A DNA stretch of 64,000 bases from positions 124,001 to 188,000 of the forward strand of contig CALJNB010000019.1 in the NCBI GenBank assembly GCA_937981985.1, in the 5' to 3' direction. Positions 33,801 through 41,214 of the stretch are shown here, in pieces. The notes under the pieces were generated by a model, which was given only the letters and a program-made list of their open reading frames with translations, was not told where the DNA came from and did not search any database. This DNA is from an uncultured bacterium. Lineage in GTDB: Bacteria > Myxococcota_A > Bradymonadia > Bradymonadales > Bradymonadaceae. Made by a program: the position numbers and the translations under genes. Positions within the stretch are counted from its first letter, which is position 1, and every line of letters begins with the position of its first letter.

Positions 33801-35394
33801 AAATCGAACTTCTTAGAATTGAAGCTTTTTCGGAAAGGGGCACCACGATGCATTCATGATTTAAGGTCACTAAAACATCCCTTAACGCGCTAGTGGTCTG
33901 TTCTAAGTTTGTATCTTTGAAAACATGTTCGCAAAATTGGTTTGATGTTGCCCCAGTACTCGCCGATGCGGCAAAGGATTCCGATTCCGATTGGGCTCTA
34001 TTTCGGGCGTTCTCAGTTTGCCCGGTCCAATCCAGAGCCAGCTTTAATAAGAAAGGTCCGATAACGATATGAACGACAACCACAGCCATGATGGCAGTTT
34101 GAAAGTCAACGCCCCAGCTAAATAGCTTCGTACCCTCACTTGTCATCGCATTGGCAACCATCCCACCTAAAACCAGATCCACGCCACCGCGGGAAAAGAA
34201 GGCTAGCCATAAATTCTGCTTGGTCGCGGGGTCTGCTTTGGTGAAGTAAGTTGCGATCTTTGCACCGAAAAACAAACCAAAGGCACGAACCAAGGACAGG
34301 ATTAAAGTTAACCACAAATATCCGGCGACTGCCTGCAGATCCAGAAGTGCTGCTTGAACCATAAAATAGACAACGAACACCGGTAAAGAAATTTTCTCCA
34401 GCGCATGAATGAGATCATGACCGTGGCGGGATGCATTTTGAACGATGAAGCCGGCAGTAAGAAACGCCAACAAAATTTCAGCATGTAGCCGTGTGGCGGC
34501 ATAAGCGAGTGCGAAAATTACAGCGACGGTAAATAGAAGGAGTTCCGACTTTACGAAACGCATATACAAAATAAAAACAACTCCAGCGATACCACCAACG
34601 ACAAGAGCCGAACCAAACTCCCAAGCGATACCCGGAAGTTCGGCATAAAAGGCCCCCATGGAAAAACCTTCTGGTGATAATAAAATGCCGGCAAATTTGA
34701 ACGAAATCAAAAAGAGGGCAACAAGAACCAAATCTGCTACTACGACAGTACTAAGTACCAACGAGACGAACTTTCCTCGAGAACGAGTCTCCTGAAAAAT
34801 AGCAAGCGTAGCAGCGGGGCTCATCGCGATAGCAAAAACGGCAAATAACAAGCCAGACGCCCACACATGGTTCGGTCCAAGCCCCTCTAAGAAGGGAACC
34901 ACACCAGGCAGGTAGAGATAGAGAAGCCAAAAAACGCCTAAGGTAGCCGGGGCTGCAAGAATGAAAATAAAGAGAACAGTGAGTACAATCGTGACGAAAT
35001 TTTCTTTAATTTCAGACACGATGAGTTCTCCTCCTCCCATTGTTCCGATCACGCCAATAGTAAGAACATTTACCAATCCGAGATCTTTAATTACATCTTT
35101 GTCAAATAGCGCTTTGGTTGCGGGAATACCCGGTAAGTCGGGCAATAAAGGCCCCAGATTTGGTCCAAATAATACGCCCGCTGCAATATATCCCAAAAGT
35201 GCAGGTATACCGAGTAATCCAAAGAGTTCACCCATGGCGAATGCAGCCAAGATAATGAAACCTGTAGCGGCGAGACTCTTTGGGGCAAAGATATCGGTCG
35301 ATGTTCCAAAATCGTATTCACGAAGATAAAGCATCATCGCGTAGAGAACGACGATTGTGAACGCAAGTGATAACAAACTTTTAATGCGGTTCAT
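30853..35394 (-). CDS. CPA2 cation/proton antiporter fused to a P-loop NTPase
   Basis: A 1,513-residue protein. Residues about 5-450 are a 12-13 helix CPA2 (Kef-type) antiporter with A-A-G-V-L-F-G-P near 70 and the S-P-A-A-T-L-A-I family motif. Residues about 470-1180 are a long, mostly helical cytoplasmic part with many Arg/Glu heptads and no recognised domain. Residues about 1190-1400 are a P-loop NTPase: Walker A R-G-D-R-G-I-G-K-R-S near 1196-1205 and a Walker B-like V-I-I-I-E-N near 1271. The tail (about 1430-1513) resembles a winged helix. The NTPase has AAA/STAND-like features but no exact family assignment. There is no TrkA-N (RCK) domain, which normally gates such antiporters. The start overlaps the upstream antiporter's stop codon. 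Confidence 0.85.
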   Translation of the reverse strand: MNRIKSLLSLAFTIVVLYAMMLYLREYDFGTSTDIFAPKSLAATGFIILAAFAMGELFGLLGIPALLGYIAAGVLFGPNLGPLLPDLPGIPATKALFDKDVIKDLGLVNVLTIGVIGTMGGGELIVSEIKENFVTIVLTVLFIFILAAPATLGVFWLLYLYLPGVVPFLEGLGPNHVWASGLLFAVFAIAMSPAATLAIFQETRSRGKFVSLVLSTVVVADLVLVALFLISFKFAGILLSPEGFSMGAFYAELPGIAWEFGSALVVGGIAGVVFILYMRFVKSELLLFTVAVIFALAYAATRLHAEILLAFLTAGFIVQNASRHGHDLIHALEKISLPVFVVYFMVQAALLDLQAVAGYLWLTLILSLVRAFGLFFGAKIATYFTKADPATKQNLWLAFFSRGGVDLVLGGMVANAMTSEGTKLFSWGVDFQTAIMAVVVVHIVIGPFLLKLALDWTGQTENARNRAQSESESFAASASTGATSNQFCEHVFKDTNLEQTTSALRDVLVTLNHECIVVPLSEKASILRSSILAIDVNFSKALDEIENGMKDCQTIQEKLDLIEASNSTYLAAITQNIAAWESMNPVALPTEMLVRITSKIRQQIDFESELKVTYDSDLLGVGDQDSFGIRLLKFGRRISKNYLGNTYRFVPLGRLWRFYVSLSVPRYLESAIHRSSEKNYPLWSSLGTHVRKLDSAIAELTKKVNAAESVTTFINDERQGLAERTRELDSSLEAWLSTSVERLSAALREPYHNFIDATKIAGTLQLPKVRYRPSALFDRSRRAEQGALKQLESEEKFVSGHRGWIVMEFQLIEFMYWFTNFEVDSRKYLERTLLEPVIEAIWALGDSADNFPTELAGSLEEARARYPENSHDEIDENEVEPEIDWIRWFEVNLQPALAGLRRVTQRGVSDVSKGGCSRNRIELLEARIDAFFEEIDLFAEHPDNKETTSVLSLPMRAWFESEVSRETALRFVEFNERAEQFFRAALVEVEGIQQVAEFNILGTEQTIRSGNFFAANDSATGGLVRCDRLTQDLEESVLGGFRGLLDWLFRELDMIEERATKPLLKREIGRIEEALERRQHTSLAKRGESWAHDIWRATTHISKSVYSRYEPTINRVSDDLEFLFSDTDGIAENTEIRERLHPFEQAGHSVPIIYRRLFAPVPLDIADFYIQRDSTESKIIQAFDDWQRGNPNSILVRGDRGIGKRSMVRFISETNFSKKSDNIHFVVVDDHDMSESGICRSIGSVISKTPPTTFASLKRLIRTRDDRPVIIIENGEKLYSRTREGIGLCREFLKLIDQTADRALWMVLMGDAAATFLETAIELPNFFTHSIVVEPLSLNAIRTMIERRHRVSGFNLAFDRHPPRVYEWVQSPLQTSASVRDPQTAYFREMSLLAEGNPLLALEAWLESVETDEENDQLIRVSQVQKIETRLLKNLTLNKRLTLTALVQHDSLTARELGVILEWTPETVFIETDHLERLGFVEKTIGEDEVELFHIRDVADGVVTKELRQMNMI

Positions 35395-36740
35395 TATGCT
35401 ACCTCCCGAGTTAAAATATTTGAATTTTCCTTTTCAAGTTCAACGTCCGTTGCATCAATGAGCCAACGGCGCACAAACTTATAGGCAATGGGTTCACTAA
35501 ACAGAATACAAAGAACGAGTATAAAATAAACCTCGTTCGCGTACTCGCTTGACTTGAATACATTAAAATAGTTGAGTGCCATGGCGGCACTCAATGCGCC
35601 CGGTCCCCATAAAGCTGGCCCCATAAGTGGGTAGGGTTCGGCTTCGGAAAAGGCTTGTCTTGCGCCAATACTTCCCAAACCGCGGCCGATATATCGCAAC
35701 AAAATGTAGATAAAGGGTACAAAAAGGGCTGCCCAATGAAAGGAAAATGACAGTGTCGCTCCGAGAAAGAAATATAGGGAGATGTAGGCCGGACGTTCTA
35801 TGGAAACTAACATTTTCTCGACCGCGTGACTCTGTTTTGAGATCCGTGAGAAAACAACACCCAGGATAAAACTTACAAAAATCGGTGATAATTTTAGGAA
35901 ATATGCGACGCCTGATGCGAAGATAATCATTCCAAGACCGACGGTAAGCAGCTTTTCTTCAGAATAATCGCGGTTGAGAAAGAGCGCGAAAATGAGACCA
36001 AGGAAAATTCCTATCAAAACATGAATCAGGAGCCAAAATAGGATCGATTCAAAAACTGCGAGGTCAAGTGATGAGACCAGTTCGCTTGCAGGCCGGAAGA
36101 GACAAAAAATCAAACCAAAAACGACAATGGCCATACTGGTGGACACTCCTGCAACGGACTGTATCAATGGAGCGCCGTCACCCTTGGCTCGCAAAAAATC
36201 CACTAGAGAACGGATCGGAGTTGTATCGGCAATCATCGCTATCGTACCGGGCACTAAAAGATGGGGGAAATACGAAACCAAAAACTCCATCCCTTTCCAG
36301 TAATAGATAACCGCCATCGGAATCCCGGTAACGACGAGAAAGGTAAATAGAGAAATCACCGAGCCAATGGAAAAAGCCCCCGCAAGTTTGCGGTATTTCC
36401 AAACGGTAAGTCCGGCGAAAAGCCCAAGGGAACCCTCAGCCAACACAATTGCTGGCGATATTTGTGCGACGACCTCGGGGCTCAAAATAGAAAATCCAGG
36501 CCCAATTGCCGCGCCCAAAATAATATATTCAGCGCCAATGACCAATCCCCATTTTCTCTCAACCCATCCGGATAAAACGCCGGCTACGACGTAAGCTAAC
36601 CCGATAACTCCAATCAAAAATAGGATACTTTCAAATGCTTCGTTGCTCAAATCACCTCCGCCCGCAACGGCATTGGGAGAAATTAAAAGCACACACATTA
36701 AAATGAAGATCGTTAAGTGTTTCTTCTCAAAATTTAACAT
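35394..36740 (-). CDS. CPA2-family cation/proton antiporter
   Basis: About 448 residues from the ATG at 36740, preceded by GGAAA; an upstream in-frame start at 36857 would add 39 polar residues. It opens with an N-terminal helix that looks like a signal or first membrane segment, followed by about twelve more membrane helices. These include an L-G-A-A-I-G-P segment, an A-D-T-T-P-I-R-S motif and an acidic D-L-A-V-F-E-S segment. This is the Kef/Na+/H+ exchanger fold, shorter than and distinct from its neighbour. The C-terminal tail is short, so no regulatory domain is attached. Antiporters of this class exchange K+ or Na+ for H+. It is first in an operon with the NTPase-fused antiporter and an MscS channel, and divergent from a rhodanese gene. 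Confidence 0.85.
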   Translation of the reverse strand: MLNFEKKHLTIFILMCVLLISPNAVAGGGDLSNEAFESILFLIGVIGLAYVVAGVLSGWVERKWGLVIGAEYIILGAAIGPGFSILSPEVVAQISPAIVLAEGSLGLFAGLTVWKYRKLAGAFSIGSVISLFTFLVVTGIPMAVIYYWKGMEFLVSYFPHLLVPGTIAMIADTTPIRSLVDFLRAKGDGAPLIQSVAGVSTSMAIVVFGLIFCLFRPASELVSSLDLAVFESILFWLLIHVLIGIFLGLIFALFLNRDYSEEKLLTVGLGMIIFASGVAYFLKLSPIFVSFILGVVFSRISKQSHAVEKMLVSIERPAYISLYFFLGATLSFSFHWAALFVPFIYILLRYIGRGLGSIGARQAFSEAEPYPLMGPALWGPGALSAAMALNYFNVFKSSEYANEVYFILVLCILFSEPIAYKFVRRWLIDATDVELEKENSNILTREVA

Positions 36741-36904
36741 ACTTATTTCCAAGGTCACGGTGGCGTACGCGGGGATGTGTGTAAGATGTACCCATAACGG
36801 CGAAAAAATTCGATCGTGAATTTTATTTTTAGCTGAATTTGCTGAATTTTGAATCAACCCTTATCCTCTTTTTTCCTCGTAATTTTGAGAATCAAGGAGC
36901 AGGA

Positions 36905-37204
36905 ATGAAATTTATAGACTTTAAGCAATATTGGGAAACTCGGACTGAATACCGCCTTATCGACGTTAGAGAAGAAAACGAATTCGCCGAAACCCATGTA
37001 AGGGGAGCGGAGCTTTTTCCACTTTCCAAAATTCAAGAGGGTAATCTTCCCGAATTTGACGGTCGAGCCTTAGCAATTATTTGTCGTTCTGGCGCGAGAA
37101 GTCAGGCCGCTGGCAAAATTTTTGAAATGAAAGGAGAGAGTTGTACCAACATTGATGGTGGTACGATGGCGGCGGTTGCGTCCGGTTTAGACTGTTTGGG
37201 ATAA
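36905..37204 (+). CDS. Rhodanese-like single-domain protein
   Basis: A 99-residue protein from the ATG at 36905, behind an AAGGAGCAGGA stretch; a longer open frame upstream is not supported. It has the rhodanese opening L-I-D-V-R-E-x-x-E-F, the H-V-x-G-A segment and the active-site loop I-C-R-S-G-A-R-S with catalytic Cys60. Single-domain rhodaneses carry persulfide sulfur for detoxification or cofactor and thiolation pathways. It is divergent from the antiporter operon, which may be coincidence. It ends 21 bases before the convergent low-complexity gene. Confidence 0.88.
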   Translation: MKFIDFKQYWETRTEYRLIDVREENEFAETHVRGAELFPLSKIQEGNLPEFDGRALAIICRSGARSQAAGKIFEMKGESCTNIDGGTMAAVASGLDCLG

Positions 37205-37225
37205 CTGGAAGAGCGATTTAGCTCA

Positions 37226-38698
37226 CTACAGAGAATAGCCGATCGTTATCATCCCATTATGGATGATATCGGTTGAATCCGAATTAGCGTCGTTAATGAC
37301 AGGCCCTTTCAACATACTGGCGGGAAGCATCTTAAATTCGTAACGAATGCCTGCAGATACTTCATCTGTAATGTTGAAGAAAATACCGGCATTAGGTGCG
37401 AAACCGATTCCCAAACCGTCGGCGGTACCAAAAGCACCGTCGGCCGTATTTGTATCGAAAACCGGCAATACAATTGCGTTTAGTTTCAAACCAATAGGGC
37501 CGATTCCGTATCCGATACCCAACCCACCTCGAGCAGATAAATAGCGTGAGCCGGTATAGAATTGATTCGCATCAATGGTTACACTTGTCGCTTCGGCGCC
37601 ACCGATAATTGCGAGAGTTAAAGCCTCTGAAAGGCCGATAAGAATATTTAGATCTAAGCCTATACTCGCGTAACGACTCGAAAATTCGAACACTTCCGAA
37701 GTGGCGGGATCACGAAATAGAGTCGTAAAGGGGGCAAAACCACCGAAGAGGCTAGTGCCGATCGCGACGGATCCGAAGTTGAGAAGAATCGCATCAAGAC
37801 TCCCGCCCCCACCGATGTAAGGTGACTCATGTCGCAAGGTGAATGGTTCGCTGGTACTGTTTGTTGTCAGGGAAAACTCACGCTTGCCAACGACGACACC
37901 CAGGTTGATTCGGAAGCCTTGGACTAAACTCGGATAGGCAACTTTTTCCTCATCCTCATCCTCATCTTCGTCCTCATCTTCGTCCTCATCTTCATCTTCA
38001 TCTTCATCTTCGTCTTCGTCCTCATCTTCGTCTTCGTCTTCGTCTTCGTCTTCCGCCTCTTTTCTAGCGGCAGCAGCTTTTGCTTTTGCTTTTGCTTTAG
38101 CTTTAGCTTTAGCCTTAGCCTTCCTTTCTCTCTCTGCTTCTCTCTCGGCCTCTTCTTCGTCTTCGTCTTCGTCTTCGTCTTCGTCCTCGTCCTCGTCACC
38201 ATTACGCACTTTCAAAACAGCTTTAACAACAGGTTTAAAAGCGGTCTTCAACATTTCCCGTACTTTGCTTTGACTGACTCTACCGCGACTAATCTTTTGA
38301 ACGTCAGAAGAAAGAGGCGTCCCATCAGGCCCTATAGACACAAGTTGAATCCGTTTCCCTCCCTTATAAACGTCTATTAGAATAATGGATTCAAGTTTAG
38401 ACTTTTCGACCAATCGTCCGAGCTTCGTTTTATTGGCCTTACGCCATTTGGTAGAACGCAGATCCGCCTTTTTAATTTTTAGCTTTTTGGCAATCTTAAT
38501 TAAGCTCTTTTGGCTTCGAAGTTTGATATCATCGCTTTTCTTAAGCTCCTTATAAACTGATTTATAACTGGTATCGCCCCCTGATTTTGAAACGTTAACC
38601 AAAGATAATTTGATAGGATCTTGTGCAAACGCGGAAAGTGGCAACAAAAACAGGAAGGCAATAGCTGAGGCAATAAGTTTTAGACGACTTGCGACCAT
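37226..38698 (-). CDS. Outer-membrane beta-barrel protein with acidic low-complexity insert
   Basis: A 490-residue protein with a signal peptide ending A-F-A-Q (residue 26). The N-terminal globular part (about 27-160) has K-L-S-L-V-N-V and I-L-I-D-V strands. Then come an Asp/Glu run, a Glu/Arg and Lys/Ala repeat run, and a second long Asp/Glu run (about 165-255), encoded by hexanucleotide repeats. The C-terminal half (about 260-490) is an amphipathic beta-strand series with G-I-G-Y-G-I-G-P and a final I-T-I-G-Y-S-L, typical of an 8-12-strand outer-membrane barrel. The acidic run may bind cations or be a flexible spacer (inference). The stop is TAG directly followed by TGA. It has no ribosome binding site of note. 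Confidence 0.78.
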   Translation of the reverse strand: MVASRLKLIASAIAFLFLLPLSAFAQDPIKLSLVNVSKSGGDTSYKSVYKELKKSDDIKLRSQKSLIKIAKKLKIKKADLRSTKWRKANKTKLGRLVEKSKLESIILIDVYKGGKRIQLVSIGPDGTPLSSDVQKISRGRVSQSKVREMLKTAFKPVVKAVLKVRNGDEDEDEDEDEDEDEEEAEREAERERKAKAKAKAKAKAKAKAAAARKEAEDEDEDEDEDEDEDEDEDEDEDEDEDEDEDEDEDEEKVAYPSLVQGFRINLGVVVGKREFSLTTNSTSEPFTLRHESPYIGGGGSLDAILLNFGSVAIGTSLFGGFAPFTTLFRDPATSEVFEFSSRYASIGLDLNILIGLSEALTLAIIGGAEATSVTIDANQFYTGSRYLSARGGLGIGYGIGPIGLKLNAIVLPVFDTNTADGAFGTADGLGIGFAPNAGIFFNITDEVSAGIRYEFKMLPASMLKGPVINDANSDSTDIIHNGMITIGYSL

Positions 38699-38727
38699 AA
38701 AAGTCTCTCTTGTAGAAATCTGAGGCG

Positions 38728-38757
38728 TTGTTTAATCATAATGCAATATTGTATAGT
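38728..38757 (+). promoter_or_regulatory. Candidate sigma-70 promoter
   Basis: TTGTTT at 38728-38733 and TATAGT at 38752-38757, spaced by 18 bases, lie 31 bases before the ATG at 38789. Because the ATG at 38741 falls between the two hexamers, this favours the later start. Confidence 0.45.
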
Positions 38758-38788
38758 TCGAAAGGTCAAATCACGTGAACGAGAACCA

Positions 38789-39274
38789 ATGACGAAGATA
38801 GGCGATAGACTAGAACGACTGCACGGATCAAGGATCCGAGCATTGGATTCCAATACGCGTCAAGAAGGTGTTTTCGTCGCCGAAACTCCAAAGCCCAAAC
38901 CCCTTTTGCCAGCTAAAGAAAAGGAGAATTCGAGACTTGCATCGATTCTAAGAAACCAAACCTTGAAGGGAAAATCAAAAAGAACCCCATCTCACGCTGG
39001 AGTCGAATTCAAGTTGAGACACCAACCCATAGCGCACTCGGAAAAGAATACGAATGCGATCACCGATCACATTAAGGATTTACGCATCCAAGCGGGCGCG
39101 CTCATTCAGGCTGGACGGGACGAAAGTGCGCTTCCCATACTTCTGGAACTCGTTGCGATCGTACCAGAACATAGTTTTGGGTTAGCAAAACTAAAAACCT
39201 ATTACGAACGGAAGGGACAACGTGAATTAGCTCAAATTTTTGAACATCGTCTTTCAAAAGTTGCTAATTATTAG
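38789..39274 (+). CDS. Small TPR-like protein
   Basis: About 161 residues. Residues 1-90 are basic and Pro/Lys-rich, probably disordered. Residues about 95-160 form two helix pairs with A-G-A-L-I-Q-A-G-R-D-x-S-A-L-P-I-L and a K-x-Y-Y-x-R-K-G-Q-R-E-L-A segment, the spacing of a tetratricopeptide repeat. No catalytic motif is visible. It could be an adaptor for the kinase encoded on the opposite strand, with which its last 11 bases overlap, but that is speculative. The start at 38789 is preferred because a promoter spans the earlier ATG. Confidence 0.55.
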   Translation: MTKIGDRLERLHGSRIRALDSNTRQEGVFVAETPKPKPLLPAKEKENSRLASILRNQTLKGKSKRTPSHAGVEFKLRHQPIAHSEKNTNAITDHIKDLRIQAGALIQAGRDESALPILLELVAIVPEHSFGLAKLKTYYERKGQRELAQIFEHRLSKVANY

Positions 39275-41180
39275 AAATATCACCGAACACACGCTGCAGA
39301 TCGACCCCATAAATCACGCCCTTTCTTTCGGTAAAGCCAATCAATTCATTGTCTTGCGTGAAAGATATGTCGAGAATTTTTCCGATCTCAACTTTAATTG
39401 TCGAAAGCACTTGTCCAGCCATCACGTTATAGATCGACAGTGAGTTGTCCTCAAAAATAACAGCGAGAAGATGAGATTTAACCGAAAAAGCCATCGATCT
39501 AACGTCAACGAAGAACGAAAAATGGCATACACGCGAACGTTTCGGATCGGAAACCCTATAGATGTTGAGTTCTTTAGTTTTTAAAGCGACCGCAAACAAA
39601 GTCGCGTCCTGAGACATTGCAACCTTTATAACAGGAGGCCCATCGTGAACTCGAGTCCAAATCTCTTCTCGGCGCTTGATATACACACGTCCAGAGTCTG
39701 ATCCGGCTATACCGACCGACAGTCTGTGGTCGATCGCTCGAATTGGAGTTCTTCGAACATCCTCAAAAATCAATTCTTTTTCTCCCCCCTCAAACACAAA
39801 CACTCGGCCGTCATCGGTTCCGACCCAAATCCCATCGCCGACGGGATTAATAGTAGTCGGAGAGAAATCGAACTGTTCAATCTTTTTTGGGTCTCCATCA
39901 ACGAAACTCCAAACTTCGTTTTTTTGGTTCACCGCGAGAACCGTCCCGGCTTTAGAGACGCAAAGTCGAAGATCGGTAGCATCGCCAAGAGGATGTACCC
40001 CGGTTTCTGTACGTAGAGTGTAATCAAACTCCGGATGTTCCCGAAGTTTCTTCGTTTCCACGATCGCATTTCGTAGGGTTCCACGCGTCGGAGCGCGTCG
40101 AAATATAGCAGCCCCGGTGATCTTTCTTTGCTTTTGCGGTACGGGATCTAACTCCGAGGTTTCATTGCCAGTAAAGGTTCTCAACTCCGAAGACTCGCGT
40201 ACTTTCAGATTGAAGAAGGTATCAATTTCGGCAATCACGGTAGCCAAAGAAGCAGGGCGATCGTCGGGGGATTTTGCTAACAACTTGGTCGTCAGCGTGT
40301 CCAAAAAAGCCGGAACATCGACTCTTAATGTACTTGGCTTGGGAATCTCGGCGCTCACATGCGCCCTCAAAATATCGTAAACGTTTTCGCTCTGATAGGG
40401 TGGTTGGCCGGTTAACATGTAAAACAATACTGCACCCAGCGAGTAGATATCGCTTCGATGATCGATCCTCCCTGCAGTCGCTTGTTCAGGAGACGCGTAA
40501 AGTGGGGTACCTAAAAAACCATTCGTAATCGACACACCATCGTCAACACTCACGATTCCAAAATCCAAAATATGAAGAAAATCTCCCTGCGCCGGCAGTC
40601 GTTCTACCATGAGATTATCGGGCTTTACATCTCGATGCGTCATGCCGGCGGTATGTGCCTCATACAAACCGTTGGCGATTTGTTTTAACAAAGTCATAAT
40701 GCGATCGATCTCGAGAGGTTTTTCCTTCTGGACCAAAAGCTCCAAAGTTTGTCCTTCCACGAAATCCATAACGATACCAAGGTAGGTGTCGTAAAGTTCC
40801 AAGGTTTCGTAGAAGGGGACCATATGAGGATTACGTAATTTACCGATCGCAGAAACTTCTCGATTTAGGCGAGCCCGTATTTCGACCGGGGAAAGTCCGC
40901 CAGGCGTTTGTTTAAGATTAATAATCTTAATCGCAAAAACGCGCTCAATAGCTAGAGATTTCGCACGGTAGACGGATCCAACAGATCCCCTGCCGACTCT
41001 TTTGGTGATCAAATATCGATCATCAAGAATTCTCCCAAGCCAACGATCGCGGCCATCTTGTATGGAATTCCACCCCTTTTCCGGTTTAGGTTTTCTGCAA
41101 TCTGAACAATAGAGATCGTCAGAATGTAAGAGGTTTGTACAAGCGGCGCAGTAAGATGCTGGTTTTTTAGAAGTGGACAT
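39264..41180 (-). CDS. Zinc-ribbon Ser/Thr kinase with C-terminal beta-propeller
   Basis: A 638-residue cytoplasmic protein. The N-terminus has a four-Cys zinc ribbon (Cys11, 14, 25, 28). The kinase domain (about 55-315) has the Gly loop G-R-G-S-V-G-S-V, Lys85 (A-I-K-I), H-R-D-V-K-P-D-N at 182-189, D-F-G at 206-208 and a S-P-E-Q segment. After a linker, the C-terminal half (about 385-635) consists of repeated beta strands with G-x-D-x-G-R-V and S-x-D-A-T-L-F-A-V. This fits a WD40-like propeller that could sense a ligand or bind partners. No membrane helix is found. The stop codon lies inside the convergent small TPR-like gene. It is 34 bases downstream of the first von Willebrand lipoprotein gene on the same strand. 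Confidence 0.9.
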   Translation of the reverse strand: MSTSKKPASYCAACTNLLHSDDLYCSDCRKPKPEKGWNSIQDGRDRWLGRILDDRYLITKRVGRGSVGSVYRAKSLAIERVFAIKIINLKQTPGGLSPVEIRARLNREVSAIGKLRNPHMVPFYETLELYDTYLGIVMDFVEGQTLELLVQKEKPLEIDRIMTLLKQIANGLYEAHTAGMTHRDVKPDNLMVERLPAQGDFLHILDFGIVSVDDGVSITNGFLGTPLYASPEQATAGRIDHRSDIYSLGAVLFYMLTGQPPYQSENVYDILRAHVSAEIPKPSTLRVDVPAFLDTLTTKLLAKSPDDRPASLATVIAEIDTFFNLKVRESSELRTFTGNETSELDPVPQKQRKITGAAIFRRAPTRGTLRNAIVETKKLREHPEFDYTLRTETGVHPLGDATDLRLCVSKAGTVLAVNQKNEVWSFVDGDPKKIEQFDFSPTTINPVGDGIWVGTDDGRVFVFEGGEKELIFEDVRRTPIRAIDHRLSVGIAGSDSGRVYIKRREEIWTRVHDGPPVIKVAMSQDATLFAVALKTKELNIYRVSDPKRSRVCHFSFFVDVRSMAFSVKSHLLAVIFEDNSLSIYNVMAGQVLSTIKVEIGKILDISFTQDNELIGFTERKGVIYGVDLQRVFGDISNN

Positions 41181-41214
41181 TTTTGCTAGCGCTTTTTGGA
41201 AATCGTTTTAAATT

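Noticed and set aside
37924-38202. 92-codon Lys/Arg/Thr-rich open frame on the minus strand
   Set aside because: It is an alternative frame of the hexanucleotide repeats in the outer-membrane protein gene.
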